NCBI GenBank assembly: GCA_000435055.1
Contig: FR879673.1
Coordinates: forward strand, 1-38,263
Direction of reading: 5' to 3'
DNA: 38,263 nucleotides
From: Clostridium sp. CAG:138
GTDB lineage: Bacteria; Bacillota; Clostridia; Christensenellales; CAG-138
Positions 30,256 to 38,263 of the stretch are shown piece by piece. The first letter of the stretch is position 1, and every line of letters begins with the position of its first letter. The position numbers were made by a program, and so were the translations under genes. The notes beneath the pieces were generated by a model that was not told the DNA's origin, ran no database searches, and saw only the letters and a list, made by a program, of their open reading frames with translations.

Positions 30256-30885
30256 ATGAACAGACTGAAACAACTGCGAAATTCACGCGGCATCACCCAA
30301 GATGAGCTGGGGCGTATGCTCGGAGTTCAAAAAGCAGCGATATGCAAATATGAAAACGGAAGAGTCAACATGCCGAACAGCGTTATCATGCGGCTTGTGG
30401 AAATTTTTCAAGTCAGCGCGGATTATCTTCTCGGCACGGATGAAGTCGTTCCGCTGCTGAAATCAAGTTCGGCAAAACTTTCTTCCTCTTCAATGCCGCA
30501 TACGCCCGCAATCGGTGTTCCCTTGGTTGGGTTTGTTCACGCCGGTTTGCCGATGCTTGCGGATGAAAATATAACCGAGTACATACCCGTTTCCGCAAAC
30601 GAAGTATCTTCCGGAGAATGTTTCTTCATGCAGGTTGAAGGCGACTGCATGACGGGGGATCACATCGTTGAAGGCTCGCTCGTTCTGGTGCGGAAATGTG
30701 TTGAGGCGGACAACAATTGCATCGGCGTTGTGCGTATCGGAGACGAGGTGCTTCTGCGGCATATCCAGCGCTTCGGAAAGCAGCTTGCGCTCACCCCGTC
30801 CAATCCGGCATACAACACCATGATCGTTTCCGAGGGCGATGTTCAAATAATCGGTAAGGTTATTGAAACGCGGCTTAGATTCTGA
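30256..30885 (+). CDS. XRE HTH / S24 LexA-like repressor with altered catalytic residues
   Basis: 209 residues from ATG 30256 (GGAG 8 bases upstream; an earlier frame start lies before the promoter). XRE helix-turn-helix about 4-58; Ser-rich linker 64-82; S24 peptidase-like domain about 86-205. The Ala-Gly self-cleavage site typical of LexA/CI is kept (A96-G97 in FVHAGLPM). However, the catalytic Ser of the GDSM motif is Cys here (GDCM, C131), and the general-base Lys is Arg (R168 in EVLLRHIQ). LexA relatives derepress by RecA-stimulated self-cleavage; this one may be non-cleavable, Cys-dependent, or redox-responsive. Likely targets are itself and the divergent gene at 29979. Confidence 0.9.
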   Translation: MNRLKQLRNSRGITQDELGRMLGVQKAAICKYENGRVNMPNSVIMRLVEIFQVSADYLLGTDEVVPLLKSSSAKLSSSSMPHTPAIGVPLVGFVHAGLPMLADENITEYIPVSANEVSSGECFFMQVEGDCMTGDHIVEGSLVLVRKCVEADNNCIGVVRIGDEVLLRHIQRFGKQLALTPSNPAYNTMIVSEGDVQIIGKVIETRLRF

Positions 30886-30907
30886 AAACCCTCATCAGCG
30901 GCTTTTC

Positions 30908-30938
30908 GGCATAAACCCTGCCGCAATGCACATAAAAT
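30908..30938 (+). promoter_or_regulatory. Candidate sporulation sigma-E promoter of spoIVFA-spoIVFB
   Basis: GGCATAAA (30908-30915), 15-base gap, CATAAAAT (30931-30938), close to the sigma-E pattern (ATA-type -35, CATACAAT-type -10). This agrees with mother-cell expression of these genes in Bacillus. No sigma-A promoter was seen there. Confidence 0.45.
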
Positions 30939-31040
30939 GCAGCATGCCGAGCACATGTTGCTCTCTGTGTGCCGACGCGAAATTCTTCAGCGTTCGGTGC
31001 ACTCTTCGGCTGTGCAGCATTGCGAAAGGAGTATTTCGAA

Positions 31041-31742
31041 TTGAAGAACAATCCGTTACTTTCAAAACCGTTTGGTCAGAGCAGAAACCAGGCACCGACA
31101 AAGGTCATGTTTTGCAGACCGCGCCGCAAAATTCTCGGATTCCGCCGTGTTTTCGGGTTTATGATGCTGATTATTTGCGCATCTGCTGCCTCTCTGCTGC
31201 TTGCGCTGCGCATTTCCGAAAGCGGCTCTCTTGTCAGCGGTGATACTGTTGACAGCGCTGCCGTGTTTTCCCCTCTGCGTTTTGCTTCAAACAATTCACC
31301 GGAGGATGCGGCAAAAGGCGATGACTCGCGTGCGACAGGTCGGCTTCAGCTTGTTCAGCTGCCTTCAATTCTAACCGTTTTTGCGCCGTCCGATAACCCG
31401 ATACGCCCTGTGCAGTCAGACAGCGTGATCGTTGATAACGACAGCATGATTGCCAAGATTTATGCCGGAGAAGGCACTCCTGTTCTGTCCGCACTCGACG
31501 GAACGGTAAAAACCGTTTCATTTGACGAAGGCCTCGGCGGCAGCCTGACCGTTTACAGTTCGGATGATATTGAAATTACATACTACGGGCTGCGGGATAT
31601 TTGCGTTGAACGCGGGCAGCCTGTCGTTCAGCGCAGCATTCTCGGAAACATGCAGCGTGACTATATTTGTGTCAAAATCACCAAGGCAGGGCGGCCGATC
31701 GATCCGTTTGATTTTTTTGGCATCAAGGCGAATCTCGGATAA
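31041..31742 (+). CDS. spoIVFA: SpoIVFA-like membrane protein with M23-like domain
   Basis: 233 residues from TTG 31041, chosen because AAAGGAG (31025-31031) lies 9 bases upstream. A basic N-terminus (about 1-32), one membrane segment (about 36-56), a linker, and a C-terminal degenerate peptidase-M23/LytM fold (about 140-230: GTPVLSALDGTVKTVSF through YYGLRDICVERGQPV). The LytM zinc His pattern is absent, as in SpoIVFA, which is a regulatory scaffold. In Bacillus, SpoIVFA holds the SpoIVFB protease inactive in the outer forespore membrane until the SpoIVB signal. It abuts the SpoIVFB gene directly. Confidence 0.8.
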   Translation: MKNNPLLSKPFGQSRNQAPTKVMFCRPRRKILGFRRVFGFMMLIICASAASLLLALRISESGSLVSGDTVDSAAVFSPLRFASNNSPEDAAKGDDSRATGRLQLVQLPSILTVFAPSDNPIRPVQSDSVIVDNDSMIAKIYAGEGTPVLSALDGTVKTVSFDEGLGGSLTVYSSDDIEITYYGLRDICVERGQPVVQRSILGNMQRDYICVKITKAGRPIDPFDFFGIKANLG

Positions 31743-32660
31743 TTGAAGATTGCCGTTTTCGGCAGAACCGAACTTCGCTGTTCGATTTGCGTTCTGCTGC
31801 TTGTTCCTGCCGCAGCCGTGCTCGGTAAGCTGCCCGCCCTCATGCTTGCCCTTGTTTCGCTTGCGGTTCATGAACTGTCCCACGCATTTATGGCGGCAAG
31901 GCTGGGGCTTATTGTCTCCTCGATTGAGGTGCAGCCCTTCGGCTTTATCGCTGAACTGCATACGCCGCCGCGTACCCCGTCGGAATGCCTGTCGGTTGCG
32001 GCAGCGGGACCGTTTGCAAGCCTGCTCATCGCCCTCTGCGGCGCAGGTTTGGGCAAATACATCGGGCATACATCGGCAGCCTTCCAAGATTTCTGTTCTT
32101 TCAATTTATCGCTCGGATTAATGAATCTTCTCCCTTTTCTGCCTCTTGACGGCGGACGGCTTGCGCTTGCATTGATTGAGAAGCGAATCGGGCGGGCTCG
32201 TGCGCAAAGAACACTTTCTTTGTTCGGCATCATATTCGGCGTTCTGCTTTTTTGCGCAGGCGTGCTGCTTGTTTCAGCGACGGACGCCGCATTCAACCCG
32301 ACCCCGCTTGCGGCAGGGTTTTTCATCTTTATTTCAGCACTTTCGGAATTCCGCTGTTCCTGCGGCACCAATATAAAAACAAGTCTTGCGGGATTATCAC
32401 GGCTCCGTTCCGGTTCCGCGGTTCGCGTTGTGCCGATAGCACTGCGAAGCGACTGCACGGTGCGAAAAGCCCTTTCGTTTATAGGGGGCAGGGGATACGG
32501 CATCATTTTTGTTGTTGAGGCCGGAGCGACTGTCGGCATCCTTGATGAAAACATTGTTTTGAATGCCGCACTCCGCGGCGAAAGCGATGCGGAGCTGCGC
32601 ACGCTTTTGCCCAGGCACTCTGCATCGTCCGCACCGAATTTACCTGTATTCAAGCGATAA
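31743..32660 (+). CDS. spoIVFB: SpoIVFB-like site-2 intramembrane metalloprotease (M50)
   Basis: 305 residues. The TTG start immediately follows the spoIVFA stop, so translation is probably coupled. HELSH (43-47) gives the zinc histidines and catalytic Glu; the third ligand is in NLLPFLPLDGGR (128-139, D137). About six membrane helices, then a cytosolic C-terminal part (about 215-290) shaped like a CBS domain. It releases sigma-K from its pro-form during sporulation in the mother cell. Its last 21 bases overlap the end of the convergent glucan synthase-like gene. Confidence 0.9.
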   Translation: MKIAVFGRTELRCSICVLLLVPAAAVLGKLPALMLALVSLAVHELSHAFMAARLGLIVSSIEVQPFGFIAELHTPPRTPSECLSVAAAGPFASLLIALCGAGLGKYIGHTSAAFQDFCSFNLSLGLMNLLPFLPLDGGRLALALIEKRIGRARAQRTLSLFGIIFGVLLFCAGVLLVSATDAAFNPTPLAAGFFIFISALSEFRCSCGTNIKTSLAGLSRLRSGSAVRVVPIALRSDCTVRKALSFIGGRGYGIIFVVEAGATVGILDENIVLNAALRGESDAELRTLLPRHSASSAPNLPVFKR

Positions 32661-35600
32661 ATTATGAACCTTCCCGTCGTCAACAAGTTCAACACATGCA
32701 CCGTGCCGCTCTTTTGCATTCGAAGCGCTGCGGTGCATATCGACACTGTAAACGGTGTTTCCGAAACGGTATTCAAACGAAAATGTATCGAGCACGGTGC
32801 AGGGTTCAACAAAAAGTTTTGTTCCCCTCTTGCGGATTCCGAGAATGTTTTCGACGGCGGCGCGATACAGCCATGCTGCCGATCCCGTGTAAAGCGTCCA
32901 GCCTGCACGACCCGCAAGCCTTCCGACCGAATAAACGTCGCCCGCAACGGCATAGGGTTCCCCTTTATAGCGTTCGATGGAATTTGCGGATCCGTGTTCA
33001 ATCGGGTTTATCATTTTAAACAAGCTGTCCGCCGTATCGGCCATACCGAGCCGACATGCGGCTATTATGCACCACGCCGCCGCATGCGTGTATTGTCCGC
33101 CGTTTTCGCGTACTCCGGGCAAGTAACCCTCTATATAGCCCACAGCGTTCCTCGTTTTTCCGTCAAACGGAGGGGTCAGCAGCCGAATCAGCCCGTTCAC
33201 CGGGTCCGTCAAGGCCGCAAGCACGGTTTCAAACGCTTCGCGGGCGTGAACGGCGTTTGCGAAAACCGCAAAACATTCGCTTACGCAATCAACGGCACAT
33301 TCCGAACAGTCTGCGCTTCCAAGGCTTGTTCCGTCACCGAAAAAGGCACGTATATATCTGTTTTTGTCCCACGCGTTGCTTTCAATTGCAGCACGAAGCG
33401 CGGCGGATTCACGTTCGAAAAGCATTGCCCGTGCAGTATCTCCCCGCTTTTTGCAAACAGGCAGCAATGCCCTCGCCGCAAGCAGCAGCAGCCAGCCGAC
33501 AACAACGCTTTCGCCGCCGTCCGAACCTACCGTGTCCATGCCGTCGTTCCAATCACCCGTGCCCATAAGCGGCAAACCGTGCGCCCCGCGCAGCTCAAAT
33601 GAAAGCTCCACGGCGCGGCAACAGTGTTCATACAGGGTTTCCGTATCATCGGATCTCTCCATTTCACAATATATGTTTTGTTGTCCGTACGGTATCTTCA
33701 TGTCGGCAAGATACGGTATTTGTTCGTCAAAAATCGCTGCATCCCCGCTGACCTCAGCGTATTCGCACGCTGCAAGCGGCAGGAAGAGGCGATCGTCGCT
33801 TATCATTGTCCGCACCCCGCGCGGCAGCCCGTCTGCAAAACCTTCGTGCCACCAGTGAAGCACATCGCCCTTTTTAAACTGACGTGAAGCGCACTTGATT
33901 ATCATATTCCTTGTGCATTCGGGATCGGTCGCAGCAAGTGCTGCTGCATCCTGAAGCTGATCTCGGAAGCCAAACGCACCGCCGCACTGCCAAAATCCCG
34001 TTCGCCCGATTATGCGCGCCGAATACGTTTGATAGAGCAGCCGCCCGTTCACGAGTGCATCAAAGCTCGCATCGCCTGTTTTTATCCTTAACATATCTGT
34101 TTTTTGCCTATAAAACCGCATTGTTTCATTCAATGCCGCTTCAGCGTCCGCATCGGCAATGAGCTTCGGAATGCGTTCAAACTGCTCAAACCCAAGCAGC
34201 ACCGTAAGCTTTGCGGTTGATTGCGGTTCAACGGTGAATTCGGCTGCAATTTGATTTCCGTTCGCGGCAACGCTTTTCGAACCGCCCAAAATCGAGAGGA
34301 AGCCCCACTCCGAATGTTCCGAAAGTGTGTCGCGCGCCGCAGCGCAAAGCGGAAAACCCTCCTCGCCGATAGTTTCAAATTGCAGTGACGCGGGATGTGC
34401 TTTTTCGCCCAACACCCAGTCCGCCCCGCAGCGCAGCCGCAGTTTTTTTCTGTTTGCCGTCAGGTTTTCGATGCATACCGTTGAGTATTTCAAAGGTAAC
34501 TCCATGTCAACCGTCACCGTGAGCTGCACTCTGAGCTCATCCGTCCGCCATTCAAAGCGGCTGTACCCAAACCCATGCGACACAACACAGCTGCTGCCGA
34601 ATGCGGGCAAAAGGCTGAGCCTGCTTTCTCGTTCAATATCAAACAGTATCAAAAATTCTCCGCTTGTATCAAACAAAGCATCGTTTGACCACGGTGTTAT
34701 CCGCAGCATTCTTGCGTTTCCGCACCATGTGTAACCGCCGCCGCTCTCGGTCACAAGCGTACCCATGCGCTTTCCGGCAAGGACATTGCTCCAAGGCAAA
34801 GGAGTAATGTTTTTAGGTGAATTTTCAATAACGAATTCCATTTTTTCATTGTCAAACCCGCCGCAGCCGTTCCATGAGAAGCATGCTTTTTTTCGTGCAT
34901 CCGTTATGTTCGGCTGTGTAAGCATTGGGTGCATTGTTTCTGTTTCCGTCATTTTCTCGTTTATGCTGCCGTGCTCAAAAATATATTTTGAGTCATCTGC
35001 AAAAGCCAGCGGTGCATCGGCATCAATTTCAATCTGCGCCGCAGCGTGAATCAGCGCGCGATCCGACTCGGTCAATTCGAATCCGTGCAAAAGTATGCAG
35101 GTTGGGCAGATCGTCCGCAATTCCTCAAGCGCCGACCGCAGAGCGTTCGCATATTCATGCGGGTATTCTCCGATAAGAACAACATCAAAAAGCTTTTCCT
35201 GCCGCTCCTCCGTGCGACTTCCCTCGTTGAACTCGTCCCGCTCCGTTTTGCAGCTGCCTGCATTGCACATGTTGATGTATTTCGCAGCATTCAAAAGCAT
35301 ACGCATCCCGTTCAGCTGCTCCAAATGCGTGACACGCATGAGCACGATCGGGCGATCGCCGGAGATTCCGTGTTTCCAAAGGCCGCGAATGCCGCCAAGC
35401 CGGCTTTTTATACCACTCTTGCCCTTTGACACAATGCCCTTCACGATAAACGCATTCAAAATCTGTGCAAATGCGTTTGTTTTCGCGTCGATTTCAAATG
35501 CACGAAGTATTCCCGCCGAATGCATTCGCGCCGCAGCCTCCGCACTTTGCAGCCGCTGCCTTTGCCGATGAAGAATCTCATCAATTCTCGTTCTGTTCTT

Positions 35601-38263
35601 TGTGAATCCGATCGTGAGACGCACGGTTCCGCTTTCGCCCGGCCCGAGACGAACCTTTGTTTTTGCGAAAAAGTACGGCTCAACCGGCTGCACCGTCGGC
35701 AATTCTTCCGCGTCGGCTGCCGAAATGCACTGCATCAGAAGAGCATCTTCATGACTTTTGTGCCGCCCGGGGCAAACCAAGCCATCCGCGCAAAATTGCA
35801 CCCTTTCAAGCGACGCCACGTTGAAAAAAGCGGAGTAAGACGGTTTCCCCGGTTTTTTTCTCATTGTAAAAATCAATGTGTCGTCCGTCCTTTCGGATTC
35901 GGTGCAAACATGCACAAATGCCGGATGCGCCTCAAATTCCCTCGCCGGTGCAAGCGCGATTTCGGCGAACATGCCGACATCGACCGTCTCTTCCTCTTTG
36001 CCGCAGTTAATCAGCTCCAGCGTGCGGATTTCACAATCCGAATCAGCAGCAACCATTGAGGTGAGGCGTGCCCGAATCAAACCGAAACGATCCTCCGAAA
36101 CAACTCTGTGCGGCTCCGCCGTGATGCTTCCCGAAATGCGTTTTGCGGCTTTTTCACCTGATTCGGAATCATATTTTGCAATTACAAAATCCACACCGTT
36201 AGGCGGAACGAAGCCGAATTCCGAAGCGTTTGCCGCATCTTCCCCAAACGCGCCCCATGCTTTGCCGCGCAGTCGGGTTATCAACACACCGCCGCATTTT
36301 GAATAGCCGCAGCCGTTTTCATCAACAAATACGCTGTATGAACCGTTTGTGATAATCTGTCCGTTGACTGCCTGCCCGCTGTTATTTTCCGTCCGTCCCT
36401 CGGTCGGCTGCATTGCGATTGGGGTTTTCCGATTGCCCGGGTTTTTTATCTTCCTCCGAATAAATGCTCCCCGCAGCCGCGGCGATTCGTTCCGCTTCGC
36501 TTCCGCAGCGTTTTTTTTGATAATGCGAACAAATTCATCCGCATTACGAGCCGCATGCGGCTCCCTGAAAATTTCACTTTCATAGGTTTTAATTCGAATG
36601 GGGTCAACGGGCATGTTCTCAAACAACAGCTGTTCGTTCGCTCGAACCTCGGGAACGCTCATGAATCTTCGCGCAAGCACATTGTTGTTCAAAGCGTTGT
36701 TGATTGCGCACAGGCTCATGCCCTGATGATGCGCCATATAGCTTTTTACAATTGCAAATCCGTTCTTTTCAGCCGCCCCGTAATCGAGCGCTTCATAAAG
36801 CCCGTATTTGCCCGCTGCGCCGATTTGGCAGAGCAGGCGCAGGTTCTCCGCCGCTGCTTTCGGTTCAACGGCAAGTGCAAGCACGCATGCATACGGTGCA
36901 ATAACATCCGACCGCATTCTGCCCGGTGCAAGCGCAAGTTCGGGATTGCCGAAAGCACGATATTGATAGCGCAGGGCATCATCGAACGCATAATACCCGG
37001 ATTCCGACACACCCCAAGGTTTTTCCGCTGCGGCAGCAAGGATTTGCGTCAGCACCGCATTGCGGCAAACCTCAAACTGCATACTGTAAGGTACGGTTTC
37101 AAAGAAAATCAGCGGCATCAGATACTCAAACATCGTCCCGCTCCAGCTTTTAAGTACGCGCCCGCCCGAAGCATCGCACATAAGGCGCGAAAGCGCAAAC
37201 CAATGTTCCGACCCAATCCGAGAAAACGCAATTGCAGAAAAACTCGTCAGTCTGCATTCTGATGCAAGCAAGTCATAATGTGACGGAGTAAGCTTTCCCT
37301 CCTCGAACGCGCAGCCGATATGAAAAAGCTCTCTCGTGTTGTCATACAGTACACTAAAGTCCATTGCCCTTGCGATCGCTGTGCAGCGTGCCGCAAGCTT
37401 TTTCAGTTCTTCCGCAAACTCTGCGGAGGTCTTTTCCGCCTGCCCTGCGCATTCAGCAAGCGCACATGCCGTTGTGATAAGGCAGGCGAACAGATTCCCG
37501 CTGTCAACAGTCGATATGAAGCGCGGACGCAGCAGCGATAAGTCGCGCAGGTTATACCAATTAAAAGGATGCCCATGCCATTTTTCAAGCTTTTCTATGG
37601 AATTCACCATGCGTTCAAGGCGCGTGAACATTCCGCGCTCATCGAGCAGATGCATATCATGCGCCGAAACAACAGCCATCAACCCCATGCCGATATTCGT
37701 GGGCGAAGTCAGCATTGCCGCGCCGCGATAAGGCTCTTCCTGAAAATTATCGGGAGGGAGCCACGATGTTTTTTCGGTGCAGTTCTGTTCAAAGTACTGC
37801 CAAGTATCGGCAAAAATTTCCGTCAGCCTGCCTCTCTCCGCTGCGGTAAAACGATAGGAATCGGGCTTTTTATCCTTCTTTTCCGCAATCAGCGGCGCAC
37901 AAAGCCAAAGCATCGCCGTCGCAAGACCCGCCGCTGCCATGCCTGCGGGTTCGCCGTTGTGTATCTGCCGGGCCGCTGCAATTGCCGCAGAAACGGCGGC
38001 GAGAACAATTGTGCCGAATGCGGCGCACGGAAACAGTGCCTTGAAATATTCCCTTGTATTTTGCGGTCTGCTGCGCTCCGCATCCGCCGCTGTCTGCCAT
38101 TGCAGCATGTTTCGGTGCGAAAAAATCATTCTGTACAACGCACGGCAAACAGCATCCGCATCGCGCAGAGCCGAATAGGGCAGCACCGCAAGCTCATACA
38201 GCCGACGCCCGGCAAGCAGAACAAGCGGACGAAGCGCGGACTTTCGAAAGGGCAGACGAAGCA
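32640..38263 (-). CDS. Cyclic beta-1,2-glucan synthase-like protein, C-terminal portion (5' end outside window)
   Basis: The frame runs from the right edge to TAA at 32640 (1873 residues visible); no start is expected here since the frame is open beyond 38263. Visible order: RLPF-x-LPYSAL region and HRNMLQWQTAADAER loop of NdvB-type enzymes; two membrane helices (about 75-95 and 105-120); a GH189/glycoamylase-like domain with HGHPFNWYNLRDL and FISTVDSGNL; then two GH94-type beta-sandwich blocks and an (alpha/alpha)6 GH94 catalytic domain whose GTGDWNDGMD motif (about 33530-33566) holds the catalytic acid. In Agrobacterium/Brucella, the GT84 N-terminus polymerises, GH189 cyclises, and GH94 trims chains. 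The GT84 part should lie outside the window. Product presumably periplasmic or cell-surface beta-1,2-glucan. Confidence 0.88.
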   Translation of the reverse strand, partial: LRLPFRKSALRPLVLLAGRRLYELAVLPYSALRDADAVCRALYRMIFSHRNMLQWQTAADAERSRPQNTREYFKALFPCAAFGTIVLAAVSAAIAAARQIHNGEPAGMAAAGLATAMLWLCAPLIAEKKDKKPDSYRFTAAERGRLTEIFADTWQYFEQNCTEKTSWLPPDNFQEEPYRGAAMLTSPTNIGMGLMAVVSAHDMHLLDERGMFTRLERMVNSIEKLEKWHGHPFNWYNLRDLSLLRPRFISTVDSGNLFACLITTACALAECAGQAEKTSAEFAEELKKLAARCTAIARAMDFSVLYDNTRELFHIGCAFEEGKLTPSHYDLLASECRLTSFSAIAFSRIGSEHWFALSRLMCDASGGRVLKSWSGTMFEYLMPLIFFETVPYSMQFEVCRNAVLTQILAAAAEKPWGVSESGYYAFDDALRYQYRAFGNPELALAPGRMRSDVIAPYACVLALAVEPKAAAENLRLLCQIGAAGKYGLYEALDYGAAEKNGFAIVKSYMAHHQGMSLCAINNALNNNVLARRFMSVPEVRANEQLLFENMPVDPIRIKTYESEIFREPHAARNADEFVRIIKKNAAEAKRNESPRLRGAFIRRKIKNPGNRKTPIAMQPTEGRTENNSGQAVNGQIITNGSYSVFVDENGCGYSKCGGVLITRLRGKAWGAFGEDAANASEFGFVPPNGVDFVIAKYDSESGEKAAKRISGSITAEPHRVVSEDRFGLIRARLTSMVAADSDCEIRTLELINCGKEEETVDVGMFAEIALAPAREFEAHPAFVHVCTESERTDDTLIFTMRKKPGKPSYSAFFNVASLERVQFCADGLVCPGRHKSHEDALLMQCISAADAEELPTVQPVEPYFFAKTKVRLGPGESGTVRLTIGFTKNRTRIDEILHRQRQRLQSAEAAARMHSAGILRAFEIDAKTNAFAQILNAFIVKGIVSKGKSGIKSRLGGIRGLWKHGISGDRPIVLMRVTHLEQLNGMRMLLNAAKYINMCNAGSCKTERDEFNEGSRTEERQEKLFDVVLIGEYPHEYANALRSALEELRTICPTCILLHGFELTESDRALIHAAAQIEIDADAPLAFADDSKYIFEHGSINEKMTETETMHPMLTQPNITDARKKACFSWNGCGGFDNEKMEFVIENSPKNITPLPWSNVLAGKRMGTLVTESGGGYTWCGNARMLRITPWSNDALFDTSGEFLILFDIERESRLSLLPAFGSSCVVSHGFGYSRFEWRTDELRVQLTVTVDMELPLKYSTVCIENLTANRKKLRLRCGADWVLGEKAHPASLQFETIGEEGFPLCAAARDTLSEHSEWGFLSILGGSKSVAANGNQIAAEFTVEPQSTAKLTVLLGFEQFERIPKLIADADAEAALNETMRFYRQKTDMLRIKTGDASFDALVNGRLLYQTYSARIIGRTGFWQCGGAFGFRDQLQDAAALAATDPECTRNMIIKCASRQFKKGDVLHWWHEGFADGLPRGVRTMISDDRLFLPLAACEYAEVSGDAAIFDEQIPYLADMKIPYGQQNIYCEMERSDDTETLYEHCCRAVELSFELRGAHGLPLMGTGDWNDGMDTVGSDGGESVVVGWLLLLAARALLPVCKKRGDTARAMLFERESAALRAAIESNAWDKNRYIRAFFGDGTSLGSADCSECAVDCVSECFAVFANAVHAREAFETVLAALTDPVNGLIRLLTPPFDGKTRNAVGYIEGYLPGVRENGGQYTHAAAWCIIAACRLGMADTADSLFKMINPIEHGSANSIERYKGEPYAVAGDVYSVGRLAGRAGWTLYTGSAAWLYRAAVENILGIRKRGTKLFVEPCTVLDTFSFEYRFGNTVYSVDMHRSASNAKERHGACVELVDDGKVHNLSLEYR

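Noticed and set aside
31868..33001. 377-codon minus-strand frame over spoIVFB and the end of the glucan synthase-like gene
   Set aside because: It lies antisense to a clear M50 protease and in another frame of the glucan synthase gene; its composition is that of a shadow.

Overview
The window looks like chromosomal DNA of a mid-GC, spore-forming member of the class Clostridia, probably gut- or fibre-associated. The lineage is inferred from the SpoIVFA/SpoIVFB sporulation protease pair, RNase Y, MgtE, strong SD-like ribosome sites (GGAGG), sigma-A promoters with 17-base spacers, and a cohesin/dockerin surface protein. No rRNA, tRNA or CRISPR array was seen. Both edges cut large genes: a secreted multidomain protein on the left and a cyclic beta-1,2-glucan synthase-like protein on the right.

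Left part (1-4.8 kb): a minus-strand secreted protein carries CHAP, peptidoglycan-binding, C-type lectin, InlB-like, cohesin, dockerin and second cohesin modules. Between it and a minus-strand serine recombinase lies a 157-bp segment bounded by perfect 12-bp inverted repeats. Each repeat is itself a 5-2-5 dyad with a non-palindromic central dinucleotide, the expected form of a serine-recombinase crossover site. The segment holds a strong promoter that now points away from the surface gene. This is best read as an invertible promoter switch caught in the OFF orientation, and it is the most interesting object in the window.

Middle (4.8-17.4 kb): rny, an orphan FtsX-type ABC permease, a roughly 0.9-kb cassette with perfect 16-bp terminal inverted repeats carrying a tyrosine phosphatase, a small membrane protein, a lipoprotein, an MFS transporter with a long leader, an ECF sigma factor overlapping a membrane partner, and a GNAT acetyltransferase.

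Acquired patch (17.45-18.83 kb): an internally deleted IS with a transposase scrap, an unrecognised 255-residue protein, and the GC-rich C-terminal scrap of a WYL-type regulator, abutting the ung stop codon.

Right part (18.8-38.2 kb): ung and mgtE; a previously hidden 44-codon gene with its own promoter and terminator upstream of mgtE; two MATE exporters flanking an M28 peptidase; a PIG-V-like membrane glycosyltransferase; a P-loop NTPase; a lipoprotein cyclophilin; a small membrane protein divergent from a LexA/S24-like repressor whose catalytic Ser and Lys are replaced; spoIVFA-spoIVFB; and the giant glucan synthase-like gene, which overlaps spoIVFB tail to tail.

All functional names are from motif reading by eye; promoters, operators and terminators are sequence-pattern calls.
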